DNA from: Pseudomonadota bacterium
GTDB taxonomy: Bacteria > Pseudomonadota > Alphaproteobacteria > UBA828 > JAPUJA01
Reading direction: 5' to 3'
Length of the DNA: 7,878 nucleotides
Assembly (NCBI GenBank): GCA_027296525.1
Contig: JAPUJA010000017.1
Span: forward strand, 1 to 7,878
This document shows positions 1 to 6,000 of the stretch, piece after piece. Every line of letters starts with the position of its first letter. Positions within the stretch are counted from its first letter, which is position 1. Position numbers and translations under genes: made by a program. A model generated the notes under the pieces. That model had not been told where the DNA came from. It worked only from the letters and a program-made list of their open reading frames with translations, and did not search any database.

Positions 1-1338
1 CCGATCGGGATCGCAAGCCATATCGGGCGCACCCTCAGGCTCGCGATCCCCGTCACCATCGCGCGCGCCGGCCTGATCCTCATGGTGACCGCCGACACGA
101 TCATGAGCGGGCGGGCGGGCGGGCCGGAGCTCGCCTTCTACGGCATCGCCGGTGCCGCCCACATCACGCTCTTCCTGCTCGGCATCGGGCTGCTTCAGGG
201 AACCATGATCCTCGTGGCCCAGGCCCACGGCGCCAAGGATTTCGCCCAATGCGGCCAGTTCTGGCGAATCGGGCTCATCCACGCGGTCCTCTACGGCGCG
301 CTCTTGGGCGGCTTGTTGTTTGGAGCCGAATGGTTCTTCGGCGCGATCGGCCAGTCGGGCGAGATCGTCGCGGGCGCGGGCGCGGTCGCCCGGGCCTTCG
401 CCTGGGGCCTCCCGGCGATCGTGCTCTTCGCCGTCACCACCTTCTTCCTCGAGGCCATGCACCGGCCGGGACCGGGGATGTTCGTCATGCTCGCGGCCAA
501 CCTGATCAATGTTGGGCTCAATTGGCTGTTCATCTACGGGCATTGGGGGCTGCCGGCGCTCGGCGCGGAGGGCGCCGCGCTCGCCACCTCGATCGTGCGC
601 TGGTTCATGTTCTTGAGTCTCGTGGGCTACGTGCTCGCGATGCGCGAGGGCGATCGCCTGGGTATCCGGGGCGCCATCGCCGAGGGCTGGGACAAGGCGC
701 GGCGGATCCGCCGCCTCGGCTATCCCATCGGCTTCGCCTATTTCCTCGAGGCCGCGGCGATGGGCGGCGTCATGATGATGGCGGGTCGTCTCGGGATCGC
801 GCCGGCCGCCGGCTACCAGATTGCGATGAATCTCGTCGGCGTCGTGTTCATGCTCACCCTCGGCTTCGCCACCGCCGCGAACGTGCGCGTCGGCAACGCG
901 GTGGGGCGCGCCGATCGGCGCGGCGCGGCGGAGGCCGGGTGGGTCGCCGTCGGCATCATCATCGTCGCGATGCTGCTGCTCGCCGCCCTCTTCTTCACTC
1001 TGCCCGAGACGCTTGCCACGCTCTATACCGACGACCTCGCGGTCAGGGCGCTCGCCGCCTCGGTCATCGCCGTTGCGGGCGTCGCCATCCTGTCGGACGG
1101 GCCACAAGGGGTGCTCATGGGAGCGCTTCGGGGCACGGCCAATGTCTGGATCCCCTCGGGCATCCAACTCGCCGCCTTCTGGGGCGTCATGGTTCCGCTC
1201 GCCTATACGCTGGTCTTTGCCCTGGGCAAGGGGGCCGAGGGTCTGATGTGGGCGAATTTCGCCGGATTTCTCGTCGCCAGCCTCGGCCTCGCCGCCCGTT
1301 TCCGCGTCGTCTCGCGCCGCCCGGTTGTGCGCTATTGA
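1..1338 (+). CDS. MATE family efflux transporter, 5' partial
   Basis: This is an inner-membrane antiporter of the MATE (NorM/DinF-like) family, which exports cationic drugs and metabolites in exchange for Na+ or H+. The frame is open from base 1, and the residues before the first internal Met (codon at 82) read like the start of MATE helix 1 (RLAIPVTIARAGLILM), so the true start is left of the window and probably only 10-20 residues are missing. Family signatures visible: TADTIMSG at the end of helix 1, a FFLEAM...RPGPGMF segment followed by NLINVGLNWLFIYG, and in the second half GVLMGALRGTANVWIP, which corresponds to the GxxxGALRGxGD repeat of the C-terminal lobe. About 445 residues are visible, a normal MATE length, and the protein is hydrophobic throughout, consistent with 12 membrane helices. 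The substrate cannot be told from sequence. It ends 64 nt before chvI, which has its own promoter candidate, so co-transcription is possible but not required. Confidence 0.93.
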   Translation, partial: PIGIASHIGRTLRLAIPVTIARAGLILMVTADTIMSGRAGGPELAFYGIAGAAHITLFLLGIGLLQGTMILVAQAHGAKDFAQCGQFWRIGLIHAVLYGALLGGLLFGAEWFFGAIGQSGEIVAGAGAVARAFAWGLPAIVLFAVTTFFLEAMHRPGPGMFVMLAANLINVGLNWLFIYGHWGLPALGAEGAALATSIVRWFMFLSLVGYVLAMREGDRLGIRGAIAEGWDKARRIRRLGYPIGFAYFLEAAAMGGVMMMAGRLGIAPAAGYQIAMNLVGVVFMLTLGFATAANVRVGNAVGRADRRGAAEAGWVAVGIIIVAMLLLAALFFTLPETLATLYTDDLAVRALAASVIAVAGVAILSDGPQGVLMGALRGTANVWIPSGIQLAAFWGVMVPLAYTLVFALGKGAEGLMWANFAGFLVASLGLAARFRVVSRRPVVRY

Positions 1339-1351
1339 GCGAGAGGCCATG

Positions 1352-1357
1352 TATAAT
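1352..1357 (+). promoter_or_regulatory. Candidate sigma-70-type -10 box for chvI-chvG
   Basis: A perfect TATAAT sits in the 64-bp gap between the MATE stop and the chvI start, in otherwise GC-rich DNA. It would place a transcription start near 1364 and give a leader of about 40 nt. No good -35 hexamer lies at 16-18 bp; the nearest TTG-type hexamer (TTGTGC, 1325-1330) is 21 bp away. The promoter may therefore need an activator, possibly ChvI itself, which is inference. Confidence 0.45.
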
Positions 1358-1389
1358 GCTCGTTGCCGGGCTCACACCCGCCGAATGTG

Positions 1390-1395
1390 AGGAGG
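1390..1395 (+). promoter_or_regulatory. Ribosome binding site that fixes the chvI TTG start
   Basis: AGGAGG lies 7 nt upstream of the TTG at 1403. No in-frame ATG or GTG is better placed: the ATG at 1384 is followed directly by TGA. The downstream peptide [11 protein letters not shown] aligns with the expected N-terminus of ChvI, so TTG is the likely initiation codon. Confidence 0.8.
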
Positions 1396-1402
1396 GGCGG
1401 CG

Positions 1403-2104
1403 TTGCCTCAGACGATCGCGTTCGTCGACGACGACGAAAACATCCTGATTTCGACCGCAATAGCGCTCGAAGCCGAGGGTTTCCGCGTCAAGACATATAC
1501 TGACGGGGCGATCGCGCTCAAAGAGCTCCTGGCACGTCCGCCCGACCTCGCGATTCTCGACATCAAGATGCCTCAAATGGACGGGCTCGAGATGCTGACT
1601 CGGCTACGCCGGCACAGCAACCTGCCGGTCATCTTGCTCACCTCGAAGGACCAGGAGTTTGACGAGCTCTTGGGGCTCAAGATGGGGGCGGACGATTACA
1701 TCAAGAAACCGTTCTCGCTGCGCCTTCTGATCGAGCGCATCCACACGATCCTCAGGCGTCAGGAAGCGATGCGCGCACCGGCTTCGGAGCAGAGTACGAG
1801 CGCGCGGATCGTGCGCGGCGAGCTCGTGCTCGACACGGCACGTCACCAATGCACTTGGCGGGGGGAACCGGTCGTGCTGACCGTGACCGAGTTCCTGATC
1901 CTGAAGGCCTTGGCCGAACGTCCGGGCCACGTCAAGAGCCGCGAGCAACTCATGACCACGGCCTACAACGACCAGGTCTATGTGGACGATCGCACGATCG
2001 ACAGTCACATCAAGCGAATGCGGCGGAAGTTCCGGGAGGTGGACCCGGAATTCTCGGGGATCGAGACGCTGTATGGCGTTGGCTATCGCTATGGCATCGA
2101 GTGA
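1403..2104 (+). CDS. chvI: ChvI-type response regulator (OmpR/PhoB family)
   Basis: This is the DNA-binding response regulator of the ChvG-ChvI (ExoS-ChvI, BatS-BatR) two-component system, which in alphaproteobacteria controls envelope, exopolysaccharide, acid-response and host-interaction genes. The receiver domain spans about residues 3-120. It has the acidic pocket D9-D11, phospho-acceptor D53 in [14 protein letters not shown]80/S81, and K102 in DDYIKKPF. A winged-helix output domain covers about residues 137-231 and contains [16 protein letters not shown] and the terminal YGVGYRY. The receiver N-terminus ([12 protein letters not shown]) and the [16 protein letters not shown] segment are characteristic of ChvI rather than of OmpR or PhoB generally. 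The length, 233 residues, is slightly under the roughly 240 of rhizobial ChvI. Start is TTG with AGGAGG 7 nt upstream. Its stop overlaps or lies 14 nt before the chvG start, so the two are an operon. Assignment to ChvI rests on remembered family sequence, not on a search. Confidence 0.92.
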   Translation: MPQTIAFVDDDENILISTAIALEAEGFRVKTYTDGAIALKELLARPPDLAILDIKMPQMDGLEMLTRLRRHSNLPVILLTSKDQEFDELLGLKMGADDYIKKPFSLRLLIERIHTILRRQEAMRAPASEQSTSARIVRGELVLDTARHQCTWRGEPVVLTVTEFLILKALAERPGHVKSREQLMTTAYNDQVYVDDRTIDSHIKRMRRKFREVDPEFSGIETLYGVGYRYGIE

Positions 2105-2118
2105 CCGGGCGAACGCCC

Positions 2119-3834
2119 ATGGAGCGAGCCCTAGATCAACCGACCGATAGGCTCGCCGGACACGCGGAACGGCGCCACGGTCGGTTCTTCGGATCGGTCA
2201 CCGCGCGCATCTTGGCGATCAACATCCTTGCGCTCTTCATCCTGGCGGCGGGCCTGCTCTATTTGAATCAGCATCAACGCGGGCTTTTCGCGGCGAAGAT
2301 CGAGACGCTGATGGCTCAGGCGGAGATCATCGCGGGCGCGCTTGGCGAGAGCGTGATTGCGATCGATCCCTCCGACGCCGGCCTCGCGCTCGAACCCGAC
2401 CTCGCACTCGCGCTCGATTCGGACGCGCCGCTCGCGATCGATCCGGACGCGGCGCGCGCGCTCCTGCGCCGGATCATCGTCTCGACCGGCTCACGCGCCC
2501 GCCTCTTCGACACCCAAGGAAAGCTCATCGCCGACACGGAGGATTTCGCGGGGCTGGGCACGCAAGTCGAAAGCGAGGAGCTGCCGCCGCCGAGCGACTC
2601 GTTCGGGCGCTTCGTGATGCGGATTTACGATGCGATCGTCGATCGCCTGCCGCCGCAAACCGATTTTCCATCGATCCCTGAAATAGCGAATGAGGACATC
2701 GCCTGGCTGCCCGAGGTTCTCTCGGCGCTCGCCGGCGAAGGGGGAAGCGCGCTGCGTAATATCGAGACCCGGGGCATCGTTGTCTCCGTCGCCGTGCCGG
2801 TCCGGCACTTCAAGCAGGTGCAGGGCGGCCTCCTGCTGACGACCGGGGCGGAGGAGATCGCGCAGAGCGTGCACGAGGTGCGTGTGGCGATTCTCGAGGC
2901 CTTCGCGATCTCCCTTACGATCACCATTCTGCTCTCGCTCTATCTGGCCAGAACCATCGCGCGCCCGATACGCCAGCTCGCGCGCGCGGCCGATCAGGTT
3001 CGCGCGGGCCGGGGACGTGAGATCACGATTCCCGATTTTACCAGGCGCGGCGACGAGATCGCGGAACTGTCGGGAGCGCTTCGCGGGATGACGGACGCCT
3101 TGTTGAAACGGATGGATGCGATCGAGCGCTTCGCCGCCGACGTCGCCCACGAGATCAAGAACCCGCTGACTTCCGTGCGCAATGCCGTCGAGACGGCGAG
3201 TCGAATCACCAACGAGGCCCAGAAGAAACAGCTGATGGGCATCATCATGGACGACGTCGAGCGGCTCGACCGCCTGATCACCGACATCTCCGACGCCTCG
3301 CGGCTCGATGCCGAACTCTCCCGCGCGGTGACGGCGCCCGTCGATCTCAACCGGATGCTCAGCACCCTGGTCGACGTGCACCAGGCCACCCGCAAGCCCG
3401 ACGGTGCGACGGCGGCGCTCGTCTTGGAGGAAACGCCGTCGCGTCCGAACATCGTGGCCGGAATCGAGGACCGGCTGGTCCAGGTCTTCGAAAACGTCAT
3501 CGCCAACGCGCAATCCTTCAGCCCGCCGAATGGCACGATCACGATCCGCATTGCGCGCGACCGACGATACGTCTCGATCGCCATCGAAGACGAAGGGTCC
3601 GGCATTCGCCCGGAGCATGTGGGATTAATCTTCGAGCGGTTCTATACGCTCCGGCCCAAAGGTGAGAAATTCGGGACTCACTCGGGGCTCGGCCTGAGCA
3701 TATCGAAACAGATCGTCGAGGCGCACCGCGGTACGATACACGCCGAAAACCGCCTGGGCGACGAGGAGGAGATCCGGGGCGCACGCATCGTCATCCGCCT
3801 GCCGTTGATGAGGCGGCCGGGCGCCGCCAGCTGA
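2119..3834 (+). CDS. chvG: ChvG-type sensor histidine kinase
   Basis: This is the inner-membrane sensor kinase partner of ChvI. In rhizobia its periplasmic domain is held inactive by ExoR until acid or host signals release it. In order: cytoplasmic tail; TM1 about 31-49, leading to LLYLNQHQRG as in ChvG proteins; a periplasmic stimulus-sensing domain of about 205 residues; TM2 about 258-277; HAMP about 278-330 (ARTIARPIRQLARAADQVRAG); dimerisation/H-box with H344 in FAADVAHEIKNPLTS; N-box ENVIANAQSFSP with N459/N463; G1 box DEGSGI from D491; F-box IFERFYT; G2 box SGLGLS at about 522-527. All catalytic motifs are intact. The predicted length is 571 residues, slightly shorter than rhizobial ChvG. 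Start choice: ATG 2119 is preferred, but GTG 2101 is in frame and overlaps the chvI stop (GTGA), which would couple translation; neither has a clear ribosome binding site. Odd: an acidic near-repeat in the sensor domain (residues 79-110). The usual neighbours pckA and hprK are not in this window. Confidence 0.9.
   Translation: MERALDQPTDRLAGHAERRHGRFFGSVTARILAINILALFILAAGLLYLNQHQRGLFAAKIETLMAQAEIIAGALGESVIAIDPSDAGLALEPDLALALDSDAPLAIDPDAARALLRRIIVSTGSRARLFDTQGKLIADTEDFAGLGTQVESEELPPPSDSFGRFVMRIYDAIVDRLPPQTDFPSIPEIANEDIAWLPEVLSALAGEGGSALRNIETRGIVVSVAVPVRHFKQVQGGLLLTTGAEEIAQSVHEVRVAILEAFAISLTITILLSLYLARTIARPIRQLARAADQVRAGRGREITIPDFTRRGDEIAELSGALRGMTDALLKRMDAIERFAADVAHEIKNPLTSVRNAVETASRITNEAQKKQLMGIIMDDVERLDRLITDISDASRLDAELSRAVTAPVDLNRMLSTLVDVHQATRKPDGATAALVLEETPSRPNIVAGIEDRLVQVFENVIANAQSFSPPNGTITIRIARDRRYVSIAIEDEGSGIRPEHVGLIFERFYTLRPKGEKFGTHSGLGLSISKQIVEAHRGTIHAENRLGDEEEIRGARIVIRLPLMRRPGAAS
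2353..2448 (+). repeat. Degenerate acidic repeat inside the chvG sensor domain
   Basis: Four imperfect units of 18-24 bp encode VIAIDPSD, LALEPD, LALALDSD and APLAIDPD (residues 79-110). The 11-mer GCGATCGATCC occurs exactly at 2359 and again at 2434. The repeat preserves frame and lies on the periplasmic side, shortly after TM1. It suggests local slippage or duplication. Any role in sensing is inference. Confidence 0.6.
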
Positions 3835-3848
3835 TCCCGAACCACGGA

Positions 3849-3863
3849 CCGGCGCGGCGCCGG
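3849..3863 (+). terminator. GC hairpin after chvG, possible terminator
   Basis: CCGGCG and CGCCGG form a 6-bp perfect stem with a 3-nt loop, starting 15 nt after the chvG stop. It is followed by an A/G-rich run rather than a T-run on this strand, so it is not a canonical intrinsic terminator. It could still stall polymerase or protect the 3' end of the chvIG mRNA. Confidence 0.3.
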
Positions 3864-3874
3864 GGAGAAAGAAG

Positions 3875-3898
3875 AAAAAACGATCGGCCGGAAGATCG
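3875..3898 (-). terminator. Intrinsic terminator of the hsp20-DUF1150 operon
   Basis: Read on the minus strand, a stem CGATC/GATCG (extendable by one G-U pair) with an 8-nt loop TTCCGGCC is followed at once by six T, then a T/C-rich stretch. It starts about 5 nt after the DUF1150 stop. The stem is short, so efficiency may be moderate. It lies between convergent genes, where a terminator is expected. Confidence 0.6.
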
Positions 3899-3903
3899 CG
3901 CGC

Positions 3904-4119
3904 TCAGTGCACGCTCATGGGCACCATGTCGTGCTGTTTGACGGTGGCGATCGCGATGTCGCGGTCATCCATGACCGCGAGGACCTGCCCGTCGGCACCA
4001 TGCACCTCGTAGCGTCCTTCGCCGTCCACGATGACGGTTTTGATGTACGCCAGACGAGGCGTTCCCAATCGGGCGAATTGCTCGTCCGCGATTCTATTAT
4101 TGTTTTCCATCGCATTCAT
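3904..4119 (-). CDS. DUF1150 family small protein
   Basis: This is a 71-residue protein of the DUF1150 family, small soluble alphaproteobacterial proteins of unknown function typically encoded next to Hsp20. Recognisable family features are the LGTPRLAYIK segment near residue 18, a central VHGADGQVLAV strand with DRDIAIATVKQHD after it, and the C-terminus VPMSVH. There is no signal peptide and no membrane segment. ATG at 4119 is preceded by AAGGA with 9-nt spacing; a second in-frame ATG at 4110 (MENNN) is possible. It starts 54 nt after the hsp20 stop on the same strand, with no terminator visible between them, so it is probably co-expressed with hsp20 under heat shock. A role as an accessory to the chaperone is a guess from context. 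The family call is from memory of the characteristic C-terminus and context. Confidence 0.87.
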   Translation of the reverse strand: MNAMENNNRIADEQFARLGTPRLAYIKTVIVDGEGRYEVHGADGQVLAVMDDRDIAIATVKQHDMVPMSVH

Positions 4120-4173
4120 CTCTTCGATTCCTTGAACAGGCCAAACCGGCGCTCCGCGCGATTTCGTCTCGCT

Positions 4174-4590
4174 TTACCTCGATCGGTCTTCGATCTTGAC
4201 GTGCCTCACCTCGACCTCCGGCACGTGGCGTTCCAGGTCGATATGCAACATGCCATTCTCGAGGCTGGCTTTCTTGACCTCGAGTCCGTCGGCGAGAACG
4301 AAGCTCCGCTGAAACTGCCGCGTGGCGATTCCCCGATGGAGATAGACCGGCTCCGCGTTCTCCTTCTGCCGGCCATGCACGCCGAGCTGTCGATCCTGCA
4401 CCGTCACGTCGAGCTCACCGGCGCCGAACCCGGCGACGGCCAGGCTGATGCGAATACCGTTTTCACCCGTGCGCAGGATGTCGTACGGAGGATAGTTGTC
4501 GGAACCCAACTTGGAGATGCGATCGAGGGCACTCTCCAGATGATCGAAGCCCAAAAGGAAGGGACTGTCGAAGAGCGAAAGTCGAGACAT
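4174..4590 (-). CDS. hsp20: Hsp20/alpha-crystallin small heat shock protein (class A, IbpA-like)
   Basis: This is an ATP-independent holdase that binds unfolding proteins in the cytoplasm and passes them to DnaK/ClpB. The N-terminal arm is short and matches alphaproteobacterial class-A sHsps (LFDSPFLLGFDHLE, then YPPYDI near residue 34). The alpha-crystallin domain runs about residues 35-125, with ISLAVAGFGAGELDVTVQ, the strand LGVHGRQ, the class-A YLHRGIATRQFQRSF segment, and SLENGMLHIDLER. The C-terminal tail has V-K-I near the end, a candidate I/V-x-I oligomerisation motif. The length, 138 residues, is usual. ATG 4588-4590 is chosen because the arm aligns with the family from its first residues; GAGGAG lies 10 nt upstream, inside a predicted hairpin. 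The leader carries an RpoH-like promoter and a ROSE-like thermometer (separate entries). DUF1150 follows in the same operon. Confidence 0.95.
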   Translation of the reverse strand: MSRLSLFDSPFLLGFDHLESALDRISKLGSDNYPPYDILRTGENGIRISLAVAGFGAGELDVTVQDRQLGVHGRQKENAEPVYLHRGIATRQFQRSFVLADGLEVKKASLENGMLHIDLERHVPEVEVRHVKIEDRSR

Positions 4591-4597
4591 GAGGCGC

Positions 4598-4685
4598 CAT
4601 CTCCTCGCGTGAGCAAGATGCGTCGCGGAAGGCCCTTCGTGGCGCCCTCCGGAACTCGAGCCCGAGTGGCCCGCCGATCGGCACC
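4598..4685 (-). promoter_or_regulatory. ROSE-like RNA thermometer in the hsp20 5' leader
   Basis: On the minus strand four stem-loops follow one another. SL1 (4685-4668) pairs GGU/GCC and GCC/GGC around a GATC loop. SL2 (4667-4654) pairs ACTCG/CGAGT around GGCT. SL3 (4650-4627) pairs GGAGG/CUUCC and GCC/GGC. SL4 (4620-4598) pairs CAUCU..CUC with GAG..AGAUG around a 4-nt loop. SL4 contains UUGCU facing AGGA of the ribosome binding site GAGGAG (4606-4601), with one G unpaired. That is the hallmark of ROSE elements (UYGCU with a bulged G opposite the SD), which block translation of hsp genes at low temperature and melt on heating. Position, multi-hairpin architecture and target gene all fit the ROSE family. 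Pairing was done by eye, without energy calculation. Confidence 0.82.
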
Positions 4686-4700
4686 GCCCGAACTTCTGTT

Positions 4701-4729
4701 AATGTAGGCACGGGTCCGGCGGCTTCAAG
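4701..4729 (-). promoter_or_regulatory. RpoH (sigma-32)-like promoter for hsp20
   Basis: Minus strand: CTTGAA (4729-4724), 16-nt spacer, then CTACATT (4707-4701). CTTGAA matches the alphaproteobacterial RpoH -35, and the -10 resembles the CYATAT-type box. The predicted start near 4694 gives a leader of about 104 nt, just long enough to contain all four stem-loops of the ROSE-like element. Together these imply control of hsp20 at both transcription and translation. Confidence 0.7.
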
Positions 4730-4825
4730 GGGGCGAACGCCGCCCTCCCAAACCGCCGGGCGCACGGTTCGGTTCCCGGATCTTTCCTAAAAGTCCGAGT
4801 ATTGGCAAATAGTTAGAGGAGAACC

Positions 4826-4972
4826 ATGAAGGCGGTTCCAGGCCCCGAGCGATTGCGGCGCGGCGCGCGGGAGACCGGCCGCCGGGCGCGGTGCGAACGC
4901 TTCGGGCTCAGGCGCCAAAGGCCGCGAGCGCGCGCCTCAAACCGGGAAAGAGACCGTCGAGGAACCGCCTGA
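4826..4972 (+). CDS. Possible 48-residue arginine-rich leader ORF
   Basis: I do not recognise this product. ATG at 4826 has the best ribosome binding site in the neighbourhood (AGAGGAG, 4815-4821, 4 nt from the ATG) in an AT-rich patch. The frame is open for 48 codons and ends in TGA at 4970-4972, only 2 nt before the ATG of the EamA transporter. About 17 of 48 residues are Arg, including AGG, AGA and CGA codons that are usually rare in GC-rich genomes. It could be a leader peptide translationally coupled to the transporter, or an untranslated leader in which GC-rich sequence happens to read as Arg. A one-base sequencing error joining it to the transporter frame is a third option. No signal peptide or membrane segment is visible. 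Confidence 0.35.
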   Translation: MKAVPGPERLRRGARETGRRARCERFGLRRQRPRARASNRERDRRGTA

Positions 4973-4974
4973 GG

Positions 4975-5892
4975 ATGACACGCCAACGACCGACGGTCAT
5001 CACCGAAGGCGCGCTTTGGATGGTCGCAAGCTGCGCGTGCTTCAGCACGATGTCGGCCCTCATCCATTATCTCGCCACGAGCGTGTCGCCGATCGAGATC
5101 GTGTTCTTCCGAAATCTTTTCGGGCTCATCATCATCTTCCCGTTCGTCGCGCGCCGGGGCCTTCTCCGGCCGGCGAAGAGGACGCTCCCGCTCTATTTCG
5201 CGCGGGCGGCCGTGGGGCTCATCGCCATGACCGCTTGGTTCTCGGCGATCGGGATGATGCCCCTGGCGGAGGCCATCGCGCTCAACTTCACGGTCCCGCT
5301 CTTCGCCATCTTCGTCGCCATCTTCCTCTTGGGCGAGAAAGTCGGCCGGCACCGCTGGAGCGCAACGATCCTGGGCTTTGCGGGCACGCTCGTCATCCTC
5401 CGACCGGGCACCATCGAATTTTCGCTCGGCGCGGGGCTTGCGCTCGGATCCGCCTTGGGCTTCGCACTCGCCATGGGGCTCGTCAAGATCCTCTCGCGCA
5501 CCGAACGACCGACCACGGTTGTCTTCTACCAAGGCGTGATCATGACGCCGGTCGCGCTCATCCCCGCCCTTTTTGTCTGGCAGACGCCAAGCTGGACCGA
5601 GCTCGGCTGGCTCGCGCTTCTCGGGACGATCGCGACATTCGCCCACATCGCGCTCGTGCGCGCTTTTGCTGCCGCGGATTCGAGCGCGATCACGCCACTC
5701 GACTTCACGCGCCTCCCCTTCGCCGCGGCCTTCGGCTATTTCCTCTTCGACGAGCGCATCGACCTTTGGACCTGGATCGGCGCAGCGATCATCATCGCAA
5801 GCACGGTCTATATCGCGCGCCGCGAAGCGATCCTGGGGCGGCGCGTCACCGTGCCCGCGCGGGGTGAGGAGCCGCTCAATCCCCCGGGCTGA
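4975..5892 (+). CDS. EamA/DMT superfamily transporter
   Basis: This is an inner-membrane transporter of the drug/metabolite (EamA, RhaT-like) family, whose members export or take up small metabolites such as amino acids, nucleosides or S-adenosylmethionine. From ATG 4975 the protein has 305 residues with about ten hydrophobic segments in two EamA repeats (about 11-141 and 155-284). Typical motifs: PIEIVFFRNLFG in helix 2, MMPLAEAIALNFTVPLFA, FLLGEKVGRHRWSATILGFAG, LVILRPG, and in the second repeat AAADSSAITPLDFTRLPFA with FGYFLFDERID. The start is preferred because the family N-terminus begins shortly before the first helix; GAGGA is 11 nt upstream, and translation may instead be coupled to the leader ORF that ends 2 nt before. 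An in-frame GTG at 4891 would add 28 Arg/Ala-rich residues and lacks support. The substrate is not predictable. Its 5' region diverges from hsp20. Confidence 0.9.
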   Translation: MTRQRPTVITEGALWMVASCACFSTMSALIHYLATSVSPIEIVFFRNLFGLIIIFPFVARRGLLRPAKRTLPLYFARAAVGLIAMTAWFSAIGMMPLAEAIALNFTVPLFAIFVAIFLLGEKVGRHRWSATILGFAGTLVILRPGTIEFSLGAGLALGSALGFALAMGLVKILSRTERPTTVVFYQGVIMTPVALIPALFVWQTPSWTELGWLALLGTIATFAHIALVRAFAAADSSAITPLDFTRLPFAAAFGYFLFDERIDLWTWIGAAIIIASTVYIARREAILGRRVTVPARGEEPLNPPG

Positions 5893-6000
5893 CCGGTTTC
5901 ACCCGTCCCGTCTTCGAGGCGACGCGCTCAAGTGAACGAAAAAGTCGCGCGCACCGCCCGGCTCTGTTAAAAAAACCGCACACAACCGGCGGGGGAGAGC

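Noticed and set aside
249..1448. Long plus-strand open frame (399 codons) overlapping the MATE gene
   Set aside because: Arg/Gly/His-rich shadow of a GC-rich gene; the MATE frame has clear family motifs and this one has none.
2491..3618. 375-codon minus-strand frame across chvG
   Set aside because: Antisense shadow of a frame with intact kinase boxes; no recognisable domain and Arg/Asp-rich composition.
3907..4707. 266-codon plus-strand frame across DUF1150, hsp20 and the hsp20 leader
   Set aside because: Opposite to two recognised genes and crossing their intergenic gap and promoter; no domain recognised.
4891..4974. GTG at 4891 as the EamA transporter start
   Set aside because: Adds 28 Arg/Ala/Pro-rich residues before the family N-terminus and has no ribosome binding site.
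4813..5646. 277-codon minus-strand frame across the EamA gene
   Set aside because: Extremely Arg/Asp/Glu-rich, antisense to a well-supported membrane protein.
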